A stretch of DNA of 64,000 nucleotides from Flavobacterium sp. CF108 (GTDB taxonomy: Bacteria > Bacteroidota > Bacteroidia > Flavobacteriales > Flavobacteriaceae): the NCBI RefSeq assembly GCF_900129795.1, contig NZ_FQWW01000005.1:248001-312000 (forward strand), read 5' to 3'. This document shows positions 34,316-41,918 of this stretch, piece after piece. The notes beneath the pieces are model-generated. The model did no database searches, had not been told where the DNA came from, and worked only from the letters and a program-made list of their open reading frames with translations. The position numbers were made by a program, and so were the translations under genes. How positions within the stretch are numbered: the first letter of the stretch is position 1; each line of letters starts with the position of its first letter.

Positions 34316-35143
34316 ATGGAAGAAAATCTTAAACGTCTTAATAAATTTATTGGTGAAACGGGATACTGTTCTCGTCGTGAAGCCGATAAATTGATTGAAG
34401 AAGGACGTGTAACAATAAATGGCGCTGTGCCGGAAATGGGAACTAAAGTTTCGCCAGATGATGAAGTACGCATAGACGGAAAATTAATCGTGGAAAAGCA
34501 CGAAAAAATGATTTATTTGGCTTTCAACAAACCGGTTGGAATCGAATGCACCACCAATCTTGAAGTTCGAAATAATATTGTGGATTATATCAATTATCCG
34601 AAACGTATTTTCCCAATTGGAAGATTGGATAAAGCCAGTGAAGGATTAATTTTTATGACGAATGACGGCGATATCGTAAATAAGATTTTACGCGCCAGAA
34701 ACAATCACGAAAAAGAATATACGGTTACGGTAAACAAACCTATTACAGATCGCTTTATACAACGAATGGGAAATGGTGTTCCGATTCTGGATACCGTTAC
34801 CAAAAAATGTAAAGTAGAACAAATCAGCAAATACACTTTTAAAATAATTCTAACTCAGGGTTTAAACCGTCAGATTAGAAGAATGTCTGAATATTTAGGT
34901 TACGAAGTAACGGCTCTTAAACGTATCCGAATCATCAATATTTCTTTGGATATTCCGGTTGGGCGTTACCGTGATTTAACCGATGCTGAGATTAAAGAAT
35001 TAAATCAGTTAATTGAGCCTTCGAGTAAAACGGAAGAAGCGAGTTTCCCTAAAGTTGAAACTCCAAGTCAAAGTTCTAATCGAAGAACAACATTTATTTC
35101 AAAACACGATCCCCGATTTAGAAAAAGAGGTGATAACAATTAA
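34316..35143 (+). CDS. rluF: 23S rRNA pseudouridine synthase, RluF-like
   Basis: A 275-residue pseudouridine synthase of the RsuA/RluB/E/F family. An S4 RNA-binding domain opens the protein ([33 protein letters not shown]). The catalytic motif is [10 protein letters not shown] with D105. Late motifs [19 protein letters not shown] and [11 protein letters not shown] match RluF, which modifies 23S position 2604 in E. coli. Other members of the subgroup are close, so the exact site is likely but not certain. The basic tail ([18 protein letters not shown]) is an extra RNA-contacting extension. It ends at a shared terminator. Confidence 0.9.
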   Translation: MEENLKRLNKFIGETGYCSRREADKLIEEGRVTINGAVPEMGTKVSPDDEVRIDGKLIVEKHEKMIYLAFNKPVGIECTTNLEVRNNIVDYINYPKRIFPIGRLDKASEGLIFMTNDGDIVNKILRARNNHEKEYTVTVNKPITDRFIQRMGNGVPILDTVTKKCKVEQISKYTFKIILTQGLNRQIRRMSEYLGYEVTALKRIRIINISLDIPVGRYRDLTDAEIKELNQLIEPSSKTEEASFPKVETPSQSSNRRTTFISKHDPRFRKRGDNN

Positions 35144-35145
35144 AT

Positions 35146-35179
35146 AAAAGTCCCATTTGAGATTTCAAATGGGACTTTT
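35146..35179. terminator. Bidirectional terminator
   Basis: Fifteen-base arms at 35146-35160 and 35165-35179 (core AGTCCCATTTGA) with A- and T-runs on the two sides serve rluF and the convergent DUF4173 gene. Confidence 0.92.
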
Positions 35180-35183
35180 TAAT

Positions 35184-36572
35184 TTATTTCTTATTATCTA
35201 AAAATTCATAATACAGAGCCTTAGATAAAAAACCTGCATTTTGATAATTTGAAATTAATTCTTCTCTTATGCCTTCATCATAACCTCCGCTTAGATTATT
35301 TTTTGCAAAATAGTCTCTTCGAGCATCATCATTAAAATTTAATCCGCTTAAAAATACTGGCTCTACTCCTTTGTTTACCGAAATATTATAACTGGTTACT
35401 AAATTTCCCCAATTTACATAACTACATAAAAGAATTGTTCCGTAGAAATACCAAACCATTTGATTGAAAAGGTAGGCATTTGTTTTCTGTTTCGTTATTT
35501 TTAAGAAAGAATAAACTAAACCGATAATAGCCAAAATTAAAAAAGCATAAACTCCGAGACGTTTGTATGTTAAACCATAGAAAGAAACATATTCTGAGTT
35601 TTTAACGATGGCACTTACAATTAAAACTACATTTAATATAATCCATACTTTTGCCAGTTTTTTTAATGTTGTTGCTTTTTCATCAAAATTAAATCCGCCT
35701 TTAAAATAAAATAAGATTACGCCAACTGCCATTAAAATTGAAAATATAACTGCATTTACACGTTCGTGCGTATCTGCGCTTAAATTAGTTTTTTCGACTA
35801 CTTCAAAAAATTGTTCGTAATTGTATGTTCCAATGAAAATTAGAAGCATAATATTCAACATAAATAATGTGATCACGCCGCTCTTTCTTTCAAAATCTAA
35901 ATCTAAAAATGAGAATGTACTTTGATTTTTTACTTCAGAAATATTAGTGAATTCATTGTTTAGTTTTGGGTTGAACTGATAAGAAACATCCGGAACCCAG
36001 TAATTCCAAAAACTGAATGAGATATAAAATCCCAAAATACACATCGCAATTAATTGCGGCAGATTGATATCTAATGTATAATCAGTAAATAATGAAGAGA
36101 AATGATTGCTCCCGAAAGAATAAACGATAAAAAATAATCCAAGAAATACTAACGGAATAATTACAAACGCTACTAGTTTTTTAGCGAAGTCATTGTGTAT
36201 TTTTCGTTCAGGAAGCCATTGGTTAAATATAAAAACACGTCCTAATGTAGTGATTCCGTTTAGAAATATTAAGGGAAAAATCTGAACGATTTTAAGTTCT
36301 CCATCCTGCGTTTTAAATTGTAAAAACAGAATTGATAATGCTAAAGCAAAAAACGAAGCGGCGTCTCCATACCATGCAAAGGCGAAACAAGACAAAATAG
36401 AAGTCATTACAAGAACAAGATGTGATCTGTTTACAAACTTTTCCTGAAAGAAATAACTAATTAACAGAGTGAGTATTACTCCAAAAATAGAAATGTTGAT
36501 TCCGACAGATTCATTGTAAAAAAGCAGTATAAAAACCGCCGTACAAGCTAAAATAATTTGATGTTTTTTCAT
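35184..36572 (-). CDS. DUF4173 family polytopic membrane protein
   Basis: A 462-residue protein with about eleven predicted membrane helices and few polar loops. It matches DUF4173, a bacterial integral membrane family of unknown function; the segments RVFIFNQWLPERKIH, NAVIFSILMAVGVILFY and YKRLGVYAFLILAIIGLVYS are characteristic. The last 60 residues (VFLSGLNFNDDARRDYFAKN onward) are soluble and helical. It follows the HTH protein gene by 140 bases on the same strand and probably belongs to the same regulated unit. No catalytic motif is visible. Confidence 0.82.
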   Translation of the reverse strand: MKKHQIILACTAVFILLFYNESVGINISIFGVILTLLISYFFQEKFVNRSHLVLVMTSILSCFAFAWYGDAASFFALALSILFLQFKTQDGELKIVQIFPLIFLNGITTLGRVFIFNQWLPERKIHNDFAKKLVAFVIIPLVFLGLFFIVYSFGSNHFSSLFTDYTLDINLPQLIAMCILGFYISFSFWNYWVPDVSYQFNPKLNNEFTNISEVKNQSTFSFLDLDFERKSGVITLFMLNIMLLIFIGTYNYEQFFEVVEKTNLSADTHERVNAVIFSILMAVGVILFYFKGGFNFDEKATTLKKLAKVWIILNVVLIVSAIVKNSEYVSFYGLTYKRLGVYAFLILAIIGLVYSFLKITKQKTNAYLFNQMVWYFYGTILLCSYVNWGNLVTSYNISVNKGVEPVFLSGLNFNDDARRDYFAKNNLSGGYDEGIREELISNYQNAGFLSKALYYEFLDNKK

Positions 36573-36712
36573 TTTTGTAGATTTTTATTTGTTATTGGTC
36601 AAAAATGTAATTGCCTTATCTGCTAATTGTAAAAACACTATCGGCAATTTCATGACTTTAGTTTTTAAAAGCACTTTGTAATTCAAAGTTTTTAGGTAAA
36701 AAAATATAGTTA

Positions 36713-37003
36713 TTACGATTTCATTAATTTTTCGAGATAAGAAAGGTGTTCTTTGAACGCCGCGCGGCCAAGCGGTGTTACCTGATAAGATGTTTTTGGT
36801 TTTTTCCCAACAAATTCTTTCTTAACTTCGATATATTCAGATTTCTCCAACGCAGAGGAATGACTTGCTAAATTACCATCGGTGATATTTAAAAGCGTTT
36901 TCATCTCGGTAAAGTCTACCCAGTCGTTAACCATCAGAACGGACATTATACCCAGTCTGACACGGCTTTCAAAATCTTTATTTAGTTTATCAATAATTCC
37001 CAT
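36713..37003 (-). CDS. Winged-helix DNA-binding protein (HTH_34-like)
   Basis: A 96-residue one-domain transcriptional regulator. It shows SRVRLGIMSVLMVNDWVDFTEMKT read in parts, LLNITDGNLASHSSALEKSEYI (recognition helix region) and KTSYQVTPLGRAAFKEHLSY (wing), matching the PF13601-type winged helix. No sensor domain is present. It lies four bases after a membrane protein gene and ahead of the DUF4173 gene, a recurrent trio in Bacteroidota. The likely targets are its own operon; this is inference. Confidence 0.88.
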   Translation of the reverse strand: MGIIDKLNKDFESRVRLGIMSVLMVNDWVDFTEMKTLLNITDGNLASHSSALEKSEYIEVKKEFVGKKPKTSYQVTPLGRAAFKEHLSYLEKLMKS

Positions 37004-37007
37004 TGGG

Positions 37008-37622
37008 TTATTTGTATTTTTTGAACATCACCAATCCATATGCGATATGCAGGATACCAAATCCTAAGATCCAAAATATTAAACCATATCCAATATAAAA
37101 AAGCGAAATACATCCTAGAAAAAGTTCAGAAAATCCTAAATACTTTATATCTGAAAATGTATATTTTTCGGCATTGATAACCGCTAGTCCGTAAAATAGT
37201 AAAGTAGACGGTGCTACTAAACCGTAGTATCCGTGATATATTAATGCTAAACAAAATATTCCTCCTGCTGCAAGCGGAACTGCCAGATTAAACAACATGT
37301 TTTTTGTAGCAGAAGTCCAAATTGGTAAATTGTATTTTTTGCTTTTTCTAACCGTAAAAAAGGTTCCGAATACAAACGCACAAACTAAAATTATTACGCC
37401 AATCCAGATTAATTCTGAAACTAAGCTGCCAGATAATATTATATGTTCATCAGTAAAATACTCTATTCCGTTTACTTTAAAAAGCTGATAGACATATAAT
37501 CCGCCTATTAACGCCGAAAGTCCTGCGAAAACTCCTGAAAGTCCGCTTAACGATATAAATCTTGAAGAACGCTCCATCATGGAACGAATATGTGCTAAAT
37601 CTTCTTGGTGCTTTTGATTCAT
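37008..37622 (-). CDS. Integral membrane protein of the HTH-DUF4173 operon
   Basis: A 204-residue protein with five to six predicted membrane helices (for example FISLSGLSGVFAGLSALIGG, WIGVIILVCAFVFGTFF, NLAVPLAAGGIFCLALIYHG, FLGCISLFYIGYGLIFWILG). The short N terminus NQKHQEDLAHIRSMMERSSR is cytosolic. I do not recognise a catalytic site. I chose the ATG at 37622 because an upstream in-frame ATG at 37640 falls within a few bases of the -7 element and would not be covered by the transcript. It is first gene of the operon with the HTH protein. Confidence 0.78.
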   Translation of the reverse strand: MNQKHQEDLAHIRSMMERSSRFISLSGLSGVFAGLSALIGGLYVYQLFKVNGIEYFTDEHIILSGSLVSELIWIGVIILVCAFVFGTFFTVRKSKKYNLPIWTSATKNMLFNLAVPLAAGGIFCLALIYHGYYGLVAPSTLLFYGLAVINAEKYTFSDIKYLGFSELFLGCISLFYIGYGLIFWILGFGILHIAYGLVMFKKYK

Positions 37623-37642
37623 AATTAAAGTACTTTGCATTA

Positions 37643-37671
37643 CAAAGTTATTATTTATTTTGAATTGACAA
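37643..37671 (-). promoter_or_regulatory. Promoter of the HTH-DUF4173 operon
   Basis: On the minus strand, -7 TAACTTTG (37643-37650) and -33 TTG (37669-37671) are separated by 18 bases. The element fixes the first gene's start at 37622. Confidence 0.72.
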
Positions 37672-37747
37672 ATAAAAAAATGAGTTTTTATTTTAATTTA
37701 TTTGTGGGTGTAATAATGAATTGCGATTCATAGGGATGAAATGTGTA

Positions 37748-37937
37748 ATCCCTACGGGATATTTTTACTGGAGGCATCAATATTATGCTACCGATATTTT
37801 TTGCTACCGATATATAACTCCTAACGGAGTATTCCCCTGAAATTAAATATTAAATGCGAATTATTGACATTAATTTTTTCCATTCACAAATATTACAACT
37901 CATAGCGAATTATCTCGGAGAGATTAAATATCGGTAG
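37748..37937. repeat. Mirrored CTACCGATAT / small-palindrome repeats
   Basis: Two diverged inverted copies of one unit lie at 37804-37830 (CTACCGATATATAACTCC then TAACGGAGT) and 37911-37937 (its complement, ending TATCGGTAG). Related short palindromes are ATCCCTACGGGAT (37748-37760), CTCCTAACGGAG (37819-37830 area), ATCTCGGAGAGAT (37912-37924) and GTCCTGTAGGGAC (37963-37975). A further partial CTACCGATAT copy lies near 37788. The layout resembles REP-type elements. The whole 37641-38169 gap has no gene that I can support. Confidence 0.65.
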
Positions 37938-38002
37938 ATAAAAACATATGCCACGAATTTTTGTCCTGTAGGGACTACCATTTAATCAATCTTGAAATAA
38001 TA

Positions 38003-38029
38003 CCTACAAGGTTTTGAAAACCTTGTAGG
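38003..38029. repeat. Perfect 27-base palindrome
   Basis: Thirteen-base arms CCTACAAGGTTTT and AAAACCTTGTAGG around a single central G. It is directly followed by the element at 38027-38103. Confidence 0.9.
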
Positions 38030-38103
38030 AACGGGATTTGTCGTTACCTGAGTGTTGCGTGAGGGATAGAAGCTGGCTACCGAAGTAGCGCGGATAGCCC
38101 GAC
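38027..38103 (+). ncRNA. Structured intergenic element with GGGATAGAAG and GCGGATAGCCCGACC
   Basis: The segment carries GAGGGATAGAAGC, a hairpin GCTAC-CGAA-GTAGC, then GCGGATAGCCCGACC. I recall this pair of conserved ends from many Flavobacterium intergenic regions, where the middle varies but stays self-complementary, and it may be the Rfam Flavo-1 motif. The link to Flavo-1 is memory and was not verified. Strand is assigned by the orientation of those words. Confidence 0.4.
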
Positions 38104-38169
38104 CAAAGTATAGAAACAAAAAAAAACATTCGTAATGAACAGGCTTTTATATTATTGTGAAATTTCAAT

Positions 38170-39096
38170 TTAAAACCATCTTCTTCTTTTGAATAAAAAG
38201 ACTCCGAAAGTCGATAAGATTACAGAGATTAAAAGTAGAATCCAGATTCCGTATTTACTTTCTTCCAGACCGTTTGGTACGTTCATTCCGTACAAACTGG
38301 CAATTAGGGTTGGAATCATTAATATGATAGAAATTGAAGTCATTTGCTTCATGATATTATTCATATTATTCGAAATTACAGAAGCGTAAGCATCCATCAT
38401 TCCGGTTAAGATGTTACTGTAAATATTGGCTGTATCCTGCGCCTGGCTTAATTCGATTTCGACATCTTCTAACAAGTCCGGGTCGTAGCTCGCTTTATAT
38501 GCTCTTAGATTTTTTATTCGATGAAACAAAACGTCGTTTGCTTTTAATGATGTAATAAAGAAAACCAAGCATTTTTCGATTTGAAGCAATGCCTGCAATT
38601 CTTCATTTTTTATGGATTTCTCCAAATTATCTTCTGCCAGTTTTATCTTTTGATTGACTTGTTTTAAGTATTTCAAATACCAAACGCTTGATGAAAGAAG
38701 CAATCTCAAAACCCAGTCGAAATTGTCTTTAACCTGAATGTTTTTGCGTCGGGAATACAACATAAAATCATATATGATTTCTGTTTTGTAAAAAGTTATG
38801 GTTACGCAGACATCGTTTTTAAAAATTACGCCTAGCGGAATGGTTTGAAAAGGGAGTTTAATATCGTTACTTTTTATAGGAACGCGCATGATGATAAGCG
38901 TCCAGCCGTCTTCGATTTCGATACGGGGTCTTTCATCGATATCTTCAATATCATTGTAAAAAGCTTCGGGAATTTGAAGTTCTTCTAGTAAGTATTTTTT
39001 TTCTATTTCTGATGGATCTTCAATGTTGATCCAGCAGTTTGGAGTCCATTTTGGTATTTCTAGTAATCCGTTGTTGTTTGTGTAAAAGGCTTTCAT
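38170..39096 (-). CDS. corA: CorA family magnesium/cobalt transporter
   Basis: A 308-residue pentameric divalent-cation channel. A soluble N-terminal funnel domain (1-240) includes WINIEDPSEIEKKYL and a long helix (NQKIKLAEDNLEKSIKNEEL). Two C-terminal membrane helices follow, with the signature YGMNVP at the end of the first and a basic tail RRRWF. The GMN motif is intact, so transport competence is expected. A candidate promoter lies about 110 bases upstream, leaving a leader with a strong hairpin at 39118-39146. It is a single gene. Confidence 0.94.
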   Translation of the reverse strand: MKAFYTNNNGLLEIPKWTPNCWINIEDPSEIEKKYLLEELQIPEAFYNDIEDIDERPRIEIEDGWTLIIMRVPIKSNDIKLPFQTIPLGVIFKNDVCVTITFYKTEIIYDFMLYSRRKNIQVKDNFDWVLRLLLSSSVWYLKYLKQVNQKIKLAEDNLEKSIKNEELQALLQIEKCLVFFITSLKANDVLFHRIKNLRAYKASYDPDLLEDVEIELSQAQDTANIYSNILTGMMDAYASVISNNMNNIMKQMTSISIILMIPTLIASLYGMNVPNGLEESKYGIWILLLISVILSTFGVFLFKRRRWF

Positions 39097-39117
39097 TTCA
39101 AAATACAGGGTTTTAAC

Positions 39118-39146
39118 GCAGCATTTTGAAAGATTTCAAAAGCTGC
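39118..39146 (-). promoter_or_regulatory. Hairpin in the corA leader
   Basis: The arms GCAGCATTTTGAAA and TTTCAAAAGCTGC pair almost perfectly (one unpaired A) around a two- to three-base loop. It lies between the predicted corA start of transcription (about 39201) and the ATG. On the plus strand it is followed by a T-run, but no plus-strand gene precedes it. Confidence 0.4.
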
Positions 39147-39207
39147 TTTTTAATTTAATACTAACGAATAATAATCGTCCATTTGGAGAAGTGTTTTTTA
39201 AGTGTGG

Positions 39208-39236
39208 CAAAAGTATCCTTTATTTTTAAGAACCAA
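39208..39236 (-). promoter_or_regulatory. Promoter of corA
   Basis: On the minus strand, -7 TACTTTTG (39208-39215) and -33 TTG (39234-39236) with 18 bases between, about 110 bases ahead of the corA start. Confidence 0.65.
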
Positions 39237-39268
39237 AACTTTAAAGTATTAATTATATATTAAAAACA

Positions 39269-39298
39269 ACAAAGCCTGTTCGTTTGAACAGGCTTTGT
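39269..39298 (-). terminator. Rho-independent terminator after folD
   Basis: Perfect 13-base arms ACAAAGCCTGTTC (39269-39281) and GAACAGGCTTTGT (39286-39298), four-base loop, then a T-rich run on the minus strand. Confidence 0.88.
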
Positions 39299-39315
39299 AA
39301 TATATTAGAAACAAA

Positions 39316-40203
39316 TTACTTGTTTTTTTGGCTTCTCATTTTACGTGCTAAAAGTGTATTTTTTAGTAACATTGCAATTGTCATTGGTCCTACTCCACCA
39401 GGAACTGGTGTAATAAACGATGCTTTTTTACTTACTCCGTCAAAATCAACATCTCCTTTTATAACGTATCCTTTTGGGTTTGATGCATCATCTACGCGAG
39501 TAATTCCAACGTCGATAATCGTTACTCCATCTTTTACCATATCTGCTTTTAAAAATTCAGGAACACCTAAAGCTGTGATAATGATATCGGCATTTTTAGT
39601 GTATTCTTCTAAGTTTTTAGTACGGCTGTGTGTTAAGGTAACTGTCGAATCTCCCGGATTTCCTTTACGGCTCATTAAAATACTCATTGGACGTCCTACA
39701 ATGTGGCTTCTTCCAATTACAACGGTATGTTTTCCTGAAGTTTCTACTTTGTAACGTTCTAACAATTCCATAATTCCGAATGGTGTTGCCGGAATGAAAC
39801 TTTCCATTTCAAGTGCCATTCTTCCAAAATTTGTTGGGTGAAATCCGTCTACGTCTTTATCTGGATCGATTGCTAATAAGATTTTTTGCTCGTCGATATG
39901 TTTTGGTAAAGGAAGTTGCACGATATACCCGTCTAAGTTATCGTCTTCGTTTAGCTCTTTAATTTTAGCAAGCAGTTCATCTTCGGTAATTGTTTCCGGC
40001 AGACTTACTAAAGTTGAATCAAATCCGATTTCCTGACATGATTTTACTTTACTTCCTACGTAAGTTAAACTTGCTCCGTTTGTTCCAACTAAAACGGCTG
40101 CTAAATGAGGTACTTTTCCTCCGGCTGCTTTTATGGATTGAACTTCGGCTGCAATTTCGTTTTTAATGTCGTTAGATGTTTTTTTACCGTCTAGTAGTTG
40201 CAT
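39316..40203 (-). CDS. folD: Bifunctional methylenetetrahydrofolate dehydrogenase / methenyltetrahydrofolate cyclohydrolase
   Basis: Interconverts 5,10-methylene- and 10-formyl-tetrahydrofolate with NADP in one-carbon metabolism, in the cytoplasm. Catalytic residues Y48 and K52 lie in [16 protein letters not shown], and the substrate block [13 protein letters not shown] is present. The nucleotide-binding motif is [13 protein letters not shown], and the late [14 protein letters not shown] block completes the family pattern. At 295 residues it is full length with a basic tail (RKMRSQKNK). It is separated from ffh by a repeat-filled gap and has its own terminator. Confidence 0.97.
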   Translation of the reverse strand: MQLLDGKKTSNDIKNEIAAEVQSIKAAGGKVPHLAAVLVGTNGASLTYVGSKVKSCQEIGFDSTLVSLPETITEDELLAKIKELNEDDNLDGYIVQLPLPKHIDEQKILLAIDPDKDVDGFHPTNFGRMALEMESFIPATPFGIMELLERYKVETSGKHTVVIGRSHIVGRPMSILMSRKGNPGDSTVTLTHSRTKNLEEYTKNADIIITALGVPEFLKADMVKDGVTIIDVGITRVDDASNPKGYVIKGDVDFDGVSKKASFITPVPGGVGPMTIAMLLKNTLLARKMRSQKNK

Positions 40204-40204
40204 T

Positions 40205-40322
40205 TTTATTGTTTCAGGTTTAAAGTTTCATGTTTCACGTTACTTGCGAAACTTAAATATTTATGTAATTAAAAAAGTTTCAAGTTTTGGTCTCTTAACT
40301 TGAAACCTTAAACTTGAAACTT
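40205..40322. repeat. GTTTCAGGTTTAAAG-type repeats between folD and ffh
   Basis: GTTTCAGGTTTAAAGTTTCA at the left and AACTTGAAACCTTAAAC with CTTGAAAC at the right are imperfect complements; the middle contains further GTTTCAAG words. Same family as 3227-3279. Confidence 0.75.
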
Positions 40323-40331
40323 TTAATTTTA

Positions 40332-41684
40332 TTATCTCGGCATTCCTCCTGGCATTCCTTTCATGCCTCCCATCATTTTCATCAGGTTTTTTCCGCCCGG
40401 ACCTTGCATCATTTTCATCATCTTGCTCATTTGGTCAAACTGCTTCATTAACTGATTTACCTGCTCGACTTTCGTTCCGGAACCTTTTGCGATTCTGGCT
40501 TTTCTTTTTACGTCGATGATGGCTGGTTTGCTTCTCTCTCCCGGCGTCATTGAGTGAATGATTGCTTCTATATGTTTAAAAGCATCATCTTCTATTTCTA
40601 CGTCTTTCATGGCTTTTGAAGCTCCTGGTATCATTCCTACCAAGTCTTTCATATTACCCATTTTCTTTACTTGTTGAATCTGCGTTAAGAAATCATCAAA
40701 ACCAAATTCGTTTTTAGCAATTTTCTTTTGAAGTTTTCTTGCTTCTTCTTCATCAAATTGTTCCTGAGCTCTTTCTACAAGTGACACAACGTCCCCCATA
40801 CCCAAAATACGCTCAGCCATACGATCTGGATAGAAAACATCAATTGCTTCCATCTTCTCGCCTGTACCTACAAATTTGATTGGTTTGTTTACAACCGATT
40901 TAATCGAGATTGCTGCTCCACCACGAGTATCACCGTCTAATTTCGTTAAGATAACTCCATCAAAATTTAAGATATCGTTGAAAGCTTTTGCTGTATTTAC
41001 AGCATCTTGTCCTGTCATAGAGTCAACAACGAACAATGTTTCCTGCGGTTGAATTGCTTTGTGTACACGTGCAATTTCGTCCATCATTTCCTGATCTACT
41101 GCTAAACGTCCTGCAGTATCGACGATAACTACATTGAAACCGTTTGCTTTTGCGTGTTTAATTGCGTTTTGAGCAATCTCAACAGGATTTTTATTTTCTG
41201 GTTCTGAGTAAACCTCAACACCTATTTGATCTCCTACAACATGTAACTGGTTGATCGCCGCCGGACGGTAGATATCACACGCTACAAGAAGTGGCTTTTT
41301 ATTTTTCTTAGTTTTTAAGAAGTTGGCTAATTTTCCTGAGAAAGTAGTTTTACCAGAACCTTGAAGTCCAGACATTAATATAACGCTTGGATTTCCAGAT
41401 AAATTAATTCCGGCAACATCACCTCCCATTAATTCTGTCAGCTCATCTTTTACCAGCTTCACCAATAATTGTCCTGGCTGAAGCGTTGTTAAAACGTCCT
41501 GACCAATTGCTTTTTCTTTTACTTTGGTTGTAAAATCTTTAGCAATTTTAAAGTTAACGTCGGCATCAAGTAAGGCACGACGAACTTCTTTTAAGGTATC
41601 GGCAACGTTTACTTCTGTAATTTTACCGTGTCCTTTTAATATATGGAACGCTTTATCTAACTTTTCACTTAAATTATCAAACAT
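40332..41684 (-). CDS. ffh: Signal recognition particle protein Ffh
   Basis: The GTPase subunit of the signal recognition particle, which with 4.5S RNA delivers nascent membrane proteins to FtsY. The N domain (1-90) precedes the G domain with P-loop GLQGSGKTT (106-114), DTAGRL, and TKLDGDTRGGAA. The C-terminal M domain is methionine-rich (SKMMKMMQGPGGKNLMKMM, GGMKGMPGGM) for signal peptide and RNA binding. At 450 residues it is full length. A strong promoter lies 23-53 bases upstream of the start. The 4.5S RNA gene is not seen here. Confidence 0.98.
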   Translation of the reverse strand: MFDNLSEKLDKAFHILKGHGKITEVNVADTLKEVRRALLDADVNFKIAKDFTTKVKEKAIGQDVLTTLQPGQLLVKLVKDELTELMGGDVAGINLSGNPSVILMSGLQGSGKTTFSGKLANFLKTKKNKKPLLVACDIYRPAAINQLHVVGDQIGVEVYSEPENKNPVEIAQNAIKHAKANGFNVVIVDTAGRLAVDQEMMDEIARVHKAIQPQETLFVVDSMTGQDAVNTAKAFNDILNFDGVILTKLDGDTRGGAAISIKSVVNKPIKFVGTGEKMEAIDVFYPDRMAERILGMGDVVSLVERAQEQFDEEEARKLQKKIAKNEFGFDDFLTQIQQVKKMGNMKDLVGMIPGASKAMKDVEIEDDAFKHIEAIIHSMTPGERSKPAIIDVKRKARIAKGSGTKVEQVNQLMKQFDQMSKMMKMMQGPGGKNLMKMMGGMKGMPGGMPR

Positions 41685-41706
41685 ACTATTTTCTTTATTT
41701 GAAGTG

Positions 41707-41737
41707 CAAAGATAATCTAATTAGATATTTCAGGCAA
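41707..41737 (-). promoter_or_regulatory. Promoter of ffh
   Basis: Minus-strand -7 TATCTTTG (41707-41714) and -33 TTG (41735-41737) with a 20-base spacer, about 23 bases ahead of the ffh ATG. Confidence 0.75.
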
Positions 41738-41756
41738 TTTTTATTTATGCGCAATT

Positions 41757-41860
41757 TTGCCACGAAGGTGTGTTGTTTTGCCACAAAGACACTAAGGCAC
41801 AAAGTTTTTATTTCATGCAGATTTTAAAAATCTTTTTAATCCTTTTAATCTGTGGCTATA
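41757..41860. repeat. Half copies of the GCCAC- and AATCTGTGGC-type repeats
   Basis: Left: GCCACGAAGG and GCCACAAAGACACTAAGG words; right: AATCCTTTTAATCTGTGGC ending near 41857. The two sides do not pair well, so this looks like a decayed or recombined copy. Confidence 0.6.
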
Positions 41861-41862
41861 AA

Positions 41863-41894
41863 TAAAAAAGCGCAAAGAATAAACCTTTGCGCCT
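41863..41894 (-). terminator. Rho-independent terminator after the MBOAT operon
   Basis: Arms GCGCAAAG (41870-41877) and CTTTGCGC (41885-41892) with a seven-base loop, followed on the minus strand by a T-run. The word CTTTGCGCC is shared with repeats elsewhere. Confidence 0.75.
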
Positions 41895-41918
41895 TTGTAA
41901 CTTTGTTCCTTTGAACCT

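Noticed and set aside
37641..38169. tRNA or insertion-sequence remnant in the longest gap
   Set aside because: No cloverleaf with a TTCRANNY arm and no transposase fragment can be read in any frame; the content is repeats and a possible structured element.
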